Program-made: the position numbers and the translations under genes
NCBI GenBank assembly: GCA_037903355.1
Contig: JBAJFE010000004.1
Coordinates: 1,798,001 to 1,862,000, forward strand
DNA: 64,000 bases
From: Trichuris trichiura
Taxonomy: Eukaryota > Nematoda > Enoplea > Trichinellida > Trichuridae
Reading direction: 5' to 3'
Part shown: in pieces, positions 39,096 through 53,400 of the stretch
Layout of the letters: each line of letters begins with the position of its first letter
How positions within the stretch are numbered: position 1 is the stretch's first letter
The notes under the pieces: generated by a model
The model's input: the letters and a program-made list of their open reading frames with translations, nothing else
Database searches by the model: none
What the model was told of the DNA's origin: nothing

Positions 39096-42000
39096 TCATG
39101 AATCGGGAGACACGCCAAGTTGGCCATTGGCCCAATTTTTGTCCACGGACGACGTGGCCTGGTCGTTTTCAGAGCTTCGCTCCTCATTGGTCATAACTAT
39201 CGAACGTTTCCTTGCTACCGATTGCAGCGTAAGGTCAGGGTCGGTTGGCGCTAAGCGTCCAGAAGGGCTTTGAGGGCAAAAGTCACCCTCGTGGGTGTCA
39301 ACCGCTTTTTCAGAGATCAAATGACACGCAAGCAGGCGTTCAGGCGACAATTTGTAATGGTGCAACTCCGTTTGGACCCGCTGCAAATCCGCCCCCATTA
39401 TTTGCAAGCTGTTCATCAAACTGGTCAGGCATTCCATTTGCGCCGCGGCTATTTGAGTAAGTTGCGAACAAGGCACGGAAGGGCGTTCGCTTTGCACCAA
39501 CGAGTAGCGAACCTGTTCGTTCTCATTTTTTCCACTTTCCACCTCTACGAGCCGCGTGTGCACATTGATTGCTTCCAATAACCTGTTTGCTGAACGAAAG
39601 CCAACGTATTGAAATTCTGGTCAAACGAAAATGAGCATTATTAAAAAACTTACTGTGCTTTACCGCGGTGATAAGCAATTCTTGAGCTTCTCGGCAACTT
39701 TTACCCTCGGAGACGGCAACGGAAGACCCAACTTCTTCGGTGGTGCCGAAAAAGTTTGAAATTATTTTCATCTTCTCGTTCAACGCTTTTGTAATGCATT
39801 GGTCCTCCTGCCTGAGTTGTTCTACAAATCAATCGATTATTGGCAAACACGTCTCTCTCTCCCCCTTTGCGAAAAAACCTAATGGGTTCAGGATGGGTCG
39901 AGAGTGTTGAAAAACTGTCGGTTGGCACACGTTTATTTCGGAAGGACTGATCAACCTCGGCTGGCAAGTGACGCGAACTCGTTCTTGGAAGTGGGACCGA
40001 ACGTGACCGGTCGCGCGAGACGGTGAGTGACTAAACAATTTTCTAAATTTCGATAAATCTTAAATTTTAATAACATTCAAAATCTCACTCTTTATGACGC
40101 TTGTTCTCGCTTGCAACTTCCTCAACCATTGAGATGGAACATCTCTTTCCCTGGTCAAGCTTGCGACAAGTTTCAATTTGCTCTGTCAGGCGGCTCAGCC
40201 AGCTGTAACGCAAAAAACTGAATTTCAAATGTACAATTAAGCAACTTTCTTATCAGTAACTATACAGTATGCCATCAGCCATGTACTTGCGTTATTTGAG
40301 CAAAGAAAACTTACGGAAAGCCTAGGTTTTTTGTGTTGAATAAGCGTAACTCGTCAGCCACTAATTTAAAATCGATAATCTATTTGTTCGACGCCTTAGC
40401 TTATCTTATATAACAATATAAAGAGACTGAAATACGCTATCAATTTTCCCCACCTTTATACCGGCTTTAGAAAGAGAAAAAAAACCGTGTATAACTCGTT
40501 CTGCGCACGTCGGCATGAAATAAAAATTTATCGCCTGTATAATTTTTACGAAAATTCGTAATTTGCATTTCTACTATAATGCATTAATACGCTATCAACA
40601 ATAAGCAGTAAGTTTTTTTCGACACGTGCACGCGCGCGTTTTCAGCAAAACAAAAATAATTTTTTTGTTTAACGTTGCTTTTCTTTTTCTCGCGACGAAA
40701 AAAAATTGAAACTCTACAGTACCCCTGTTTAGTGAATTCAGGTACGCAGTAGCCTTTTTAAAAAGTTTCATTACGTTATTATTACATCGAAACGTATCTA
40801 TTTTGAAGTAGAGTTGAAACATTGCGCGGAAGTGAAGTCGTACCATTTTTTGGACAATGGAATAGCTTTAAAACCGCGAAACAATGAGACATCCCGAATT
40901 TTGCCTTTCCGAAACTCCGTTGCGCTATTGCAAACTTTCCTGCACTATTGTAGTACATTTTCTTTATCAGTTACTAGTTTAATTTGCACACGCAAAATTT
41001 TCCCGCCTTGACGCTTTTTTCGCGCACGTTAGCCGTACCTTTTCTTTTCGACGAATGAGCTGGCGGCAAGTTCGTATATTTGCGGCCCGTAAGGCGACGT
41101 GCTGACCAGAAAGAATGCTTTCTTATCTGAAATTATTTGAATATTCAAAAATGAGCTTTATCGAAAAATGCCGCTTTACCTGTTGCCATATCTTTTGCAA
41201 TTAAATTGCTAAGCTTCAAAAGCGGACAGTGAGTCCACTTCATATCCTCTTTGCCGGTGTTCAGATTATGAAAACGAAGGGACAATCGATGACCGTCTGA
41301 ACTCTTCGATAGCAACAGCAATAGTTCGTCTAACAGAACCGCGTGCAATGGGACAACCTGAAACCGTCGCTGCTCAACTTACGCTTTGAAAACGCAACTT
41401 TGTTTACTTTATTTTTGCCGAGTCGCCAAAACAAGTTTCCTTCGTATATAAGTGAATAGTCGGTGACATTTAGTCGTCTATACTCTTCGGACATTGGATG
41501 ATTCACTTTCGCGAACTGACTTGTGTCAATATTCCTTTGCAATTGTTCCAAGCGCATTCTGTTCTCCGAATTACGTTTAGCCGTATTGACCGCTTCCAAA
41601 ATTGCGTGCGTTCCATGTATGCTTTTCCTTAGTTGGTCAGCTTCCACACTTGGATCTGCCGCAAAGCGTCACTGTTGGAATGCAGGTTGGTAAGCGAATC
41701 AGCTACTCTCACCGGGCGTATATTTTAAAATACTTTCCAAAAGAAGCGGATATTTCGTTAAGCGCTGCATTTCAACCGGTAGCATATCTCTAAGTTGTAA
41801 TTTTCTACACACCGGCAACGTTTCGATCACCTAACTTCCGAACAGTTGTTGACATTTTTTTTTACAGCTGATAAAGGTTATATACGAACCTGTAAAAAAT
41901 CTCTCAATTTTTGATCCTTTCTAATTTCCTGCTTGAGCGCCTCCAACGCTTGTTGCAAATGCTGACAAAACGTCGATGCAATATTCTTCAATCGTTCTCC

Positions 42001-44355
42001 GGCTTCTCCGCAAAACTATTGATAGAGAGCAAAGCATTTTTTTGCAAGTAATGACAACTCGCGTTTCTAATTACCAATGATAGGCACATATCGGATATAC
42101 CGGTGACCAATTGGTCCTTAGCCACCAACGCTCTCATACTTTCATTCATTTCGGCTGCAAGTAAATAATGTACTTGTTGTCCATTACTTAACAATGTTAA
42201 GGGACAAACTGTGAATTTCCAAAACGAGTTCCAAATTTGGAAACGTCAAATTGAGCACGTTCGACGGCAATATGCTGTACTCGACAAAGCGAAGATAGAA
42301 CAAGCGATAGAGAACTTTTAAATTTCTAACGTGCGTTCTCTCCGTATGCAAAAGTTCTGCATAAATATATATACATACAAATACGCGCATAGCGTGGGGC
42401 GGTTAAAGTACTTACCGTAGACGACTTCAAGGCGCTTTCTTTCCCTGGTCTCCAACGATACCAATAAATTTTGAGGTACGAGATCTTCCAACGGTGCAAT
42501 TTCATTTGCTATTTCAAAATCGCTGTCGTACTCGAAATTTTCGTAATGACGTAAATTGGCCGTATAAGCCAAGGCGGGAACTGCAGGCGCTTCGGAGTCG
42601 TCGGACAAATAAGGGCTGTCATTAGCCAGATATTCGGACACGCTGTCCGCTCTCTTAACGCCAATCTTTTTTTGTTCATCGTAATCGCTAAAATGTTGTC
42701 GCATTTGCGTACGCATATCCTTATAAGGGTGCATCAATGAATACCTGTTGCTGCGACGGAACGTATCGTTGGTGGGTTCGGGACCTTTCAAGTAGTCTTT
42801 CTTAAAAAAGAATTGGAATTACGGACCATCGCTTTTCTCATTGTTGCTAACAGTTTTTCGTTAATTTATTCAATTGTTTTTTATTAGCATTAACGAAAGC
42901 AAGGTTTTGGGCCCACTCTTGACCCGTACAAACGAGATCCGGTTGAACAGCAACGAGAGTTTTCATTTTACGGAGCTTTCGGGATACGCTTGATGACGTC
43001 ATTAGGACTGCCTCGAAAGCAGAGTAAATAAAAGCTAAATACACTGCCTGTCGCACGTATATCTTATCGGCAATCTATAGAACGCCGAAAATCTTTAAGA
43101 AATGCATAGAATATTTGATATTTAATGCATAGACGTTCTGTACAATGCCTAATGGTAAACCGCCAAAATGTTAAATCGAGCTTTTTGACTTACGCCACTA
43201 CAAGCCTACGTTGGCGACATCTAGCGGGCAAAGTGGATTGTTTCTCGCTACTTCGTCGACCGTAGTTTTTTTCTATCTTGGATTAGGCTTAGGCTATCTG
43301 AGCTATTCTGTTCTGCACTAGCCTAAGTCTAAGCCAGCATATAAGAATAGCGTAGCTTCAACGTAGCGAAAAGACAGCGCACTTTGCCCAGTAGATGTCG
43401 CCACTGTAGGTTTGCGGTGGCATAGGTGACAAGACCATATAAGTCTTCACTGTCCAAGATGCGACTTATACTTTCCCTGAATATCATTCGGTGTTCTGTA
43501 TTATGCCCAGACATCGTGTAGAATGTCGAAGCAAAGTATACGGCATATTAAAATAATACAGACGTTTCATGCTTTGCCTGAAAACAGCACTTTCCATATT
43601 ATATATGTATCTGACGTGACATTTTTAGGTGCAATGCGTATAGTATCTTGTCAATTAAGGCATTAAGTTCTTGTCACCTGCCCGCCCCCCCCGCCACATC
43701 TACAGTGGCGCCACCTATGGTGTAAAGTGTGCTGTCCTCTCGCTAAGCTGTGGCTACGCTGTCTTTCTATTCTGGCTTAGGCTTATTCCAGGGCGGAACT
43801 TGATAGCCATCGAGCTTCTAGCAACAAAAAGCATCCAATTTTTTTCGCATCCTTGTCAGCTTATCCTGTTCCGCCTTAGCCTATGCATAAGCCAACGCAT
43901 AATGAAAGTACAGCCGGCAAAGTAGCGAAAAACAATGCATTTTTTCCCGCAGGTGTCGCCACAGTAGGTTTGTACAGGATAGCTGAAGAAACTGGATTTA
44001 ATACTTTGCCGGTTTGCCATTAGGCATCAAACAGAATGCCTATGAAATGTGCAAGATATTAAGCGATATATATATATATTCTGAAGTTCATATAAAAATT
44101 GTTCTTTATTCGAGGAGTTTTCAGGACTGACCTTTTCTCTTTATCAGCGCGTAATGGTAAGGTCGCTTAGATGTGAAGTTCGGACAATACAAGAGCTTAA
44201 GGAAGGGCGGTTGCGAGTTGAAACTGAAAATATCCCTGCATTCGGAACAGTTTTAGTTCCATCTATAGCAAAGCGAAGGTTAGAAGCGATAAGACATAAA
44301 TAGATTATCTAAACATCAAATAATGGGATAAGATAAAAAAAGTTACGTTTTAGCC

Positions 44356-44418
<63 letters not shown>

Positions 44419-44430
44419 GAATAGTATATA

Positions 44431-44467
<37 letters not shown>

Positions 44468-47400
44468 CAGTGTTGCTACATTATTCTTCCTCGTAATGGG
44501 CACCAAAAATTGAAGTCACCCGTATGATACTAACGAATAAATAGCGTGCTTTTGCTTCGAAATTTCTTAACCTTTAAAAGCTGCATTCCATCATCAGTTC
44601 GTCAACTAATAATGCATTAATAAAGCCCAAAAATGTTAGCTAACATTTGTCACGTATTCTAATATTCATAATTCGAAAATAACAATACTTATTGTAGACT
44701 AAAAAAGCTATTATCTTCTAGCACGCTTGTGAATGCGGGCGACTGAAGAAAGCGAGCTTTAATGGCGGGACTGACGCGTAAATAATCGCGACTGCGTCCC
44801 GCCGAAATGCCGGAAGAAGTTATTGATTTTTGTGAACTTTTAAAGTTAACAATTAACCTGTACGATCAATGAAATAACTAAGCCTCTCTCGAACTTATCT
44901 AAATTAAGCAACAATAAGAGAAGCGAAAATGCTGGAGGGTGCCGATTCCCCAGTAAGGATACAAAATATACGACATACTTTGAAATAACTCATTGCGCGA
45001 CCAAATTTTTACAACCCTTCTGCACCTATTGCCTATTGGCTGGCAAATATTAACCCATATAAGGATAATATACCATTTTGGACTAAAAGCGAACCTACGA
45101 GTTCTCGACGATGCTCGAACTTTAACAAGTGAGATATAAGCAATGTAAAACTTAAAAGTTGAATAAAATCGATCTCTAACCAACTGTGATAGGCCGTCCG
45201 TCCGTCCGTCAGGTGGTGAGGCCAATTCTTTTCGCTCCATTTCTTAATTCCCATTATTCAATACTACTTCGAGCTTACACGTGAGTGACGTCATCGTATA
45301 CTACGCGTTCTACTATGAAAAATGTATATTTTATAGTTTTTATTATTACTATTAGACAATTGAAACAAAGCTGCACTTTGTGTGTTCACGATCGTCCTTA
45401 CCTTCATTGTCATACTTTTCGATCGTACCAGAAAAGCATTTTCTTCAGTAGGAGATGTGCCCGGCAGCGTAGCGTGTTCAACATTATCTTCTAACAGCGA
45501 TGCGTTTTCCAAATCTTCCTTTTGTGTACATGCTTTTCCAATAGGCTCAGCAGTGACATCCTGCTTAGCCGCAGGGACACTCTCGATTTCTCCATGCTGC
45601 TGCAACGCACTGCATTTAGGCTGCGCGAAAATAACTTCAACTAATAATTATGTCCGGAAAAGGTACTGACTTCAGCCACTTTTAACTAATGGACGTCTAA
45701 AGCTTTGTGGGACCAAAACTTGACGTTCGACAAATTGGGTGATCGGCTAATAGTAAAGGCTTTATTTACCAATTTCATGCTCGGATAGTCGCCGCCGACT
45801 TTTTCTTCAGTCGGCAACTTGTTTCCTTCTTTGGCTGATTTCAAATTGAACGCCACATCGGTAGCGCGCATGGACATGCATTCATTTTGCAGAGAGCTTA
45901 TGCACCTCTTGTGAACAACAATATTGCACTCTGCAAAAGAGAATACGTTTACAACGTTGCGACATTTTTGTTCGCGGCCTTTTCGCCGCTTATTAATTGT
46001 CTCGGAAAAAAACAGTCAGTTTGAGCACGTGTTATTTTTGGGGCAGCAGCCGCAAGCTGGCGCCAAACATCTCGTAAAGCACAATTGATTTTTGCTCGCC
46101 TTCGCGGTTGGCAATAAAATTAGCATATTTGTCCTACAAAATTCTTCATTAGCATATAAACCTAAACGACTTATTCGTTGAACGACTGACAATCGAAACA
46201 AATAGGACAAAATAAATTATATATTGAATTTAATATGCTTCTGTGTTTATTTTCTTGGTTTTAAAAAACGAATAATCAACTTACTGCATAAGCTTAATAA
46301 CAGTTATTCTGGCTGAGTCAATTAAACGACCGCACACAAAGACAGCGAGTATCTCTCTCTCTCCCGCGCGTAAGCATTGCAACATTGAGCTCTGCAAAGG
46401 GAATGCGTATTTGTACTAATAATTGCGTACTCACGGAATGAAAAATTCAGCCTTTTAAATCAACAATGCAACAATGAAATGCCCCAACATTTCTAGTTCG
46501 CTATAATGACAAGCGAGATGAGAGTCTGTGAAATAGCGCGCTGCTCACTGGTTGCACATGTGATTTATTAATAGAACGATTCACAATTTTTTCTAAAAGA
46601 AAAAGTCAGCTCGCCGATTGTCGTGCATGTGAAAGGCGGCTGACTAATTGATGACTCCTATAGTTAAGGATGGAAAGTTTGATTCAACGCCAAAAAAGGC
46701 GGGAATATTTCTTCGCCTTTTACACGACGGCCGTTTACGTTGTCCCAACGCGTTCCCTCCAATCCCGAAAGTAGTTAAGTTTTCGTCCGGCAAAACAACA
46801 CAGCGCTTACTTATTTCATTTTTGAGCAAAATCACGTGATGGAAAAGATTACCACACAGCATGCTTGTCTTTAGAACTTTTTCAACAAACCGAATGGATT
46901 CAACGCATTCCAACTGTTACAACTACGTCAATAGTTTTTACGCGACCATTTGGTCCCAGCGATTGGTTGGCCATACGATTGAGTAAACAGGTCGAACAAA
47001 CGCCTATCCGGTGGAACTGTTAACCATTCCGATATGCAATAAAGTTTTACGCCTCAGCTGTCAAAACAATAAAAGACTTTTCGTTCTCTTGGGCAAAGGC
47101 TAAAGGCAGCTAGCGAATAAATGAACTTCTGATTTATGCCGCCCATCATGGGCAAATATGTCAAGGGACTTTAAAGGGCATATGCTGCCTACCCAATTCA
47201 ACCGGCAGCTACTTCAGCACGCGTAAGGAAGAAGGCAAACTAATAGAATGGTTAACTTAAAACCTGAGCATCTTTTGAACTGTAGTCAATAATTTATGCA
47301 AAATTTTAGCCGTCGAAAAGAATGGACGAAGCCTTACTTGTACAAAGAAGACCGGTAGCTTTGATTCCCCAAAGCAGCTCGTGACAGTGATCGCAAAACA

Positions 47401-50400
47401 TCGCTTGGCAAACCGGTATAAGGACGAAGCAGTGGTTTTTGACCTGAACAACAACAGCGACGCCGACTCGGGAATGTTGGTCGAAAAACATGAAGGCATA
47501 TGCTACCCGACGATTCGATTTGGCCAATAGTTGGCTAGCAAAATTGGATTTCTCCTTTGAAACGTAAGTGGGGCATTTTTCCACCAGCTTTTCCACTTCC
47601 GCGCTCGAGCATTTAACATTGTAATGCTTGAACAGCGTGGACAACGAAGAAAGAATAACCTGACGAGGTAAAAGGGTCGGTTGGGACAAAAAAACAAAAG
47701 CATACTGCATATTTTGAGCAGTACCTGTGCCCTTCTGGTCAAGTCACCGTACTCCCAGCTTCGGTCAAAATACGTAGGCACGTGAGGCGAAATTAAGGCA
47801 TCGAAGATTTTCGCTTCGCTCGCTGTGTCGTTCTCCTTCAGACCGTGCAATAACGATTCGCCAAATACGCTGCCCAAACCTCAAATACGAATATGGCATA
47901 GCGCTCGTTTGGCATCCAAAGTCTTACCGAGGATTCTTTTGTTTCGAAAATCCGCCAACTGCTCATTCACGGTCACAAGGGCGGATTCTCGAGCTCGATC
48001 GAACAAATGTCGCATCTTTTCAGGACTCAGTTGTTCCGTCGGTTTGCTGAAGGTAGTATCCAGATCTTCGCAAGCGTCTTGGTCGACCAGTTGTAGTTTG
48101 CAGGGCTGAAAAAGAAATAGGACCACTTAGTTCTTATACAAAGCTATTTTGAATAAATTATAAAGGTTGAAAACGTGGTGTCATGGTACGGGACCATATA
48201 TTTTCATAATGAGAAAACTTTATTACGGATCGGTTCCCGTTTATGTATATAAGAGACTCCGGAGCTTTCGGGTCATTCGAGACCCGTCATCAGCGGTCTA
48301 AAGTTGTAAATATCATTAGACCGCTGATGACGGGTCTCGAATGACCCGAAAGCTCCGGAGTCTTTTATATACATAAACAGGAACCGATCCGTAATAAAGT
48401 TTTCTCATTATGAAAATTATAAAGGTTGATCAAAAAAGGCGGATATTCTCTCACCGCAATGTGGGCTAGAAAGGAGGAATAAATTTCGTATGCCCACTGG
48501 CGCCAGTGTTTCGACAATCCGCTAAGGCTGAGCACTTCGGTCACCAAGTAGAAAAGCTGAAAATACAACATATGCAATGTAAACTTTTTTGATTAGCATA
48601 CACTTCTATAGCGCCCTTACCACGAACGAAGGATCGTTATTGGAAAGAAGGTAATGCAGAAATACGGCCAAATGTGCAAGGCGGTCTTTGAGCGAAAAAA
48701 AACTAGCAAAAATGGCGTCGTCGGTTGGATTGTTCTCAGCCACAAGATCGTCTTCCACGTCAAGGAACCTTTCCACCATATGCAACGGTGCCACGTTGGA
48801 ACTGTACAAGCCCAATTCGGAATCGGCCGTCAATTCCAAATTAGTCGGAGAAACATTCCTTTTCTCTATCAATTTTTCGGCTTCTTCCGATTCCGAGCAT
48901 TCGGCAATTGAATCGCCAGCTTCCGTAGGCATTGTTGAATGAGCGGCTTCTAGCGTTGCAGATTTTGTGACCCCGGATTGCTAGAAATTTTGAATTTAGC
49001 GAACTGTTAGAATAACGAAAATCAAGATCTCTTATTTTACAATTGCCTGCTTATTTCCGACAGAGCTTGAATTCAACGCGAAACAATGGTGCATAAACGA
49101 CAGGCACATTAGCGCTGGTTTTCTGTGCATCTACCGCGAAAAAATGCATATCTTATTTCTACACGCGTCAGCGCGGTGCGTAAGATACATAGAGAAGGCT
49201 ATAAGGCATATACAATATACCACAACCTGCCAATCAATTAATTGAAAAATTTTTGATTTTCTGATCACTGAAATATTTTAAAAAAGAAGTCTTACTTTAA
49301 CTTTGTAGCGCAAAGCAATTAGATATTGTGGCAAAGCTGTAGATCAATAATTCTTGCCCACTGATTTGTCAAATCAACGAATTTGCCAGCTGTAATCACG
49401 AACGCGCGATAAATTAAACTACGCTTGAATGGGCATAGTAAAATGACCTGTTGAAAGCGACGACACGATTTTGGCGTAGAAGTTCGTTCGTTTTTAAAAT
49501 CCGGTCGAGGCGGCAAGGCAGAAATCCATTCCCAATCTACGAAGGGGGCATACGGTAAGAGGAAAGCCCGATTTTGGAAAAGCAAAGCAAATGTCGTTTT
49601 GCGCAATGGCCGAGAGCACTCGTGGCAAGGCAAATTGTCTCTTCATCATGTTTCAGGCGCAGGCCTCGATCGCTGCGCAAACAAAACGAGAGCAAAGTAA
49701 ATAATACCTATCTGTCTAAAGCGCGTATTAGAAAACGCGTAAAAAGATTCTGGTGAACCTATTGTCTTGTTTTGCGTATTTTTCGTTTCCTTACGAAAGC
49801 ACTTCGACGAAAGAGTTTAAAAAAGTCGTCTCAACATGTATTCACAAATCATGGTCCGTCGTCTGGCCGGTTAGACCGTTTAAATTATTCACAATGGCTG
49901 AATTTTGCCATTGCTGCATTCGTACAGAGATTCGAAAAGGCTATCTCCGACAAGGTTGGAAAAATCAAAAGAAAAGCGTTTTGGCCAACGTGCAATCGCA
50001 GTTGACGCAGTCATTTGAACATTTTAACTGCTGCGCAGCTGCGAGCCAAAGGTTTTTACGATTACTTCAACTACTTTTGAGTCAGTAAACGATTTTTTGC
50101 TCTTGCAGGGATTATTTGTAAAAAACTTGTCTTTCCTCTTAAAAGCCACGTTCTTCGAACAGCGGGAGCGTTTTTACGCAATTCCTCGTTACATTTACTT
50201 GTCTGCGTTTGGCCTTGGACTTACGCTTACAAACTCAAAGAGAAAGTAGAGAGAATTCAGGCAAATTCGACGTAGCGAAAGCTTTAGCACTCCATCTACC
50301 TTATGTGAACTTTGAAACGCAGTCTCTACGAGCACAGATAGCCCCTACGAATATGAACAAGTAAAACGTTCTGCTGCCACTCTACGCTAACAAACTTTTA

Positions 50401-53400
50401 AAAATGCTCGCTAATATCCTTCTTGAATATTCTAAAAGTTAACTGTTTAGCCAGTTGTAGTCAAGTTAATGCGCGGAATGGTCAAACCTGAAAATCATTA
50501 AAACGCAGGTCGTTTTTTAAACAATAAACTAGCGAATAGCTAGCTTAATACTTTGTAAAGCAACATGAGCATACTATAGCCTTTTTAACCTTCTATTAAC
50601 AACGCATTAGTTCTATGATAAACTATTAAGCGGGTAGTCAAGTACAGTACCACTTTCGCTCGGCAACAGTAAATGTTTTGCTTTTTTTGCTTTAAAAATC
50701 ATTCGTACGAACAAGAGGTAATAATTTACCTCCTTTTTTAAGCTGTAAGCATGAATTTTAAAAGGAGATGAGCCGCTATACGAAATGATTGCTTTTGCCT
50801 GATCTCAATTGGAAAACAAAGCAAAAAAACAAAGCTGAGGCTTAGTCCTTCGTTGTACATTATTGGGATACTCGTAAAATGTTCACCTGAGTACTGTTGG
50901 CGGTACTTTCTTCCTTTGAGTATTTCCCGACGTCTTCTCTAAAGTCTTTCTCCTCCTTTTCCTTTCCAAGCAGGCTAAGGTCTCAGGCAACTAGTAGCTA
51001 CTGGAAATGACTTTTCCGACTATAAGTTGACGTGAAATTTTGGCACTTCTCTTATGCCTGTTACGCAACGCAAAAAGACGCATCAAAGGTGTCTCATGCG
51101 TTCACGCTGAGGAAGCTAGCATTGCGCGCGCGACCTTGACATGCGCGAAAACAGGGTAGCGTTGAAAAGCGACACAATTTGCCTTGTTCTCCAATCATTC
51201 TATTTTCGAACAACGAAAGAAATCGGTCACTAACCTTTAGCTGGATTTCCAAATTGCCAATTCGCCTTTCGGCCTTTTCGATCAGTTGCAACCGGTCCCC
51301 GTTGGAGCTAGTGTCGGTCGCTTCTTGACGCAGAACCTGAAAAAGCATTTTTCCAACGTCTAACTAATGATTTGCCGTTTCTGTTCGCCTCAATTATCGC
51401 GGAGCAATAACGAAGCATGTAAACGCCTATTTACACCCGGAAAACTCCCTATATTCCTTCGAGCTTCTTTGAACGCCAACGTAGACGCTTTGTAGCATAC
51501 TTTTTTAGGAAACTGGAAACGTCTGGAAGTGAACGAGAAGCTCGAAGATGACCGCCAACCTCAACGGGAAGTTTTGGAAGACAAAATTAGTTTCATTAAA
51601 ATACTTAGCCATTTCATCACCTCTAGCTGCTTCTTCTCTTCGACCAACATTTGTTGAACGAGCTCTCTTCTCTTCAGTCGCCACTCCAGGCGTTTGGTTG
51701 TCTAGAAGAGAATAAATTAGATGGTACATACGCAATATGAAGCGTTAGAAGTGGGCGCCAAACAAGGAGTCACCAATTGAATAGCGATCAACAGCCGGCT
51801 TATTTGGTTGCCTTATAGCGGCAAAGCGGCTTTTCCTGTTCCGTCCAATTGGCAGCGCTGCAGGCAGGAAGAGAGGGACCAATAATAAGTTGCAAAATGC
51901 CCAACGCGTTTCCAATTTACTCCTTTGAACTATGAGACTCGATGGAGACGAATCAAAAGTGGCGAAACGCATTCTCGCTCTCGGCATCTACCGTTTGATC
52001 TCTGCAGAATGATTTGCATGCAAAAGATGTTCGCTGACACCTTGAAAGGACAACTTCGCGAAAAGCTTTTATCTTATGGCCACTCAGTCCGTCGGACTGG
52101 CAGACAATCTGTGCTGACTTGTCCTTTCCGAAGAGGCCAAATTGGCTACCAAATGGAGGCAGTTGAAAACGAACGAAGGAAGTTTAAAGAATTGGCTTGA
52201 CAAGTCTCGAAAGGCGTAATTGGCAAGGCCGATAAGCCTGTCATTCAAAGTCGTCTACTGGAGCTTCGTCATCAGAACGGCCGCACCCCGAAGAATTGGC
52301 ACAACACTCCATTGCTTAAGTTGTCCCTGTACGCCACATGAGGGGCTGTAGACTGGCGCCTTTCACCTTGATTTATTACGTCAGTATCGAACGGCCATCC
52401 GTCTGCTGCTCGAGGTGAACCGCTTTTGCTTTGGAAATTTCAGTGTGACCACTGCCCAGTGGCGTCAAGACGGGTGAGCTCTCCAATGGCCGTCAATTTG
52501 ATGAAACGAATATAGCCATGCCGATTAGATCCCTTTGGGTTACTGGTTGCTACCGTTGGGACAAGCAACACGAAGGGCAGGAATTCCGACTGCCCCCACA
52601 TGGCGCCAGTTGAAAATGAATTCTCAGACACCCACACGCTGGCGCGCGATGGCGCTTAGTCGGCAGTAGATTTATCACTTTGAGCGGCGCGCCGAGTCCG
52701 AGTTGCACTTTTTATACATTTCCCGCCGCTATACGGCCTCTACCTAGCGTAGATGCTCCCTTGAACAACATGGCACCGAATCAACGAAACCGTCAAACGC
52801 TAAGAAGAAAGAAAAAGAAGAGAAGTAAAGAACGAGCCAAAGAATTCGCCGGAGAAAGAAATGGGCCCAAAAGGATACCCCAATTGGTCATACTGACGTG
52901 GTATTAATTGTCGTATTAAAATTGTGACGAAACGTTTTCTCCGCTCAATTCCTGATACTGTTTAAGGGAGAAGTTAGCTCAACAAAAAAAATAGGATATT
53001 TACGCCGGACATTGAAGGCTTTGACTTGCAAGCCAAGTCAAAATGACCGCTGTCGGTGGATCGGCGTTGAAGCCGTTTACCGTTGTTAGTCATAACGCCT
53101 TTGACGGCCATTGAGGACATGGCGCCTTCGGACCTTCCGAACAACGTCAGCGATACGTAGGAAGAACCTGAAATGCGGAAGGGCAAAAGCGACTGCTTGA
53201 TGAAATGAAGCAACTAACCGCTCATCAGTTTTGCCACGTCCAAATGATTCAATCCAGTCACTAGTACGCCATTGACTTTGACAATACGATCGCCTTGACG
53301 GATACCGGCTTTGGCAGCCGCACTTCCTAAAATGGTCAATCATAAACACTTCGTGACCGTAATTTTGCATAATTGAAAAAATGAAGCAAAAAAGGCAGTT

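Larger units (their letters stand above)
43012..45401. other. RhoGEF intron 13 (2.4 kb) with MITEs and microsatellites
   Basis: Joins the exon at 45402-45620 to 42895-43011 in phase 0. It carries a nested MITE block (43085-44060), repeat family E (44090-44350), an (AAT)n tract and an (AT)n tract. The remainder (44480-45400) shows nothing recognised. Confidence 0.8.
48172..48413. mobile_element. Perfect foldback of a Penelope-like terminal fragment
   Basis: Inside the 349-bp RhoGEF intron 48106-48454. The two arms (about 48195-48310 and 48312-48413) are inverse copies, meeting at ttgtaaatatcattagacc. Each arm has the family B hammerhead-like core and a tail with ggttcctgtttatgtata-like sequence. 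The tail differs from the 9.1-kb copy, so it is a distinct subfamily. Confidence 0.75.

Noticed and set aside
51925..52200. 91-codon plus-strand frame within a RhoGEF intron
   Set aside because: Some protein-like character but no recognised family, and it is broken by a stop; kept only as a note on the intron.
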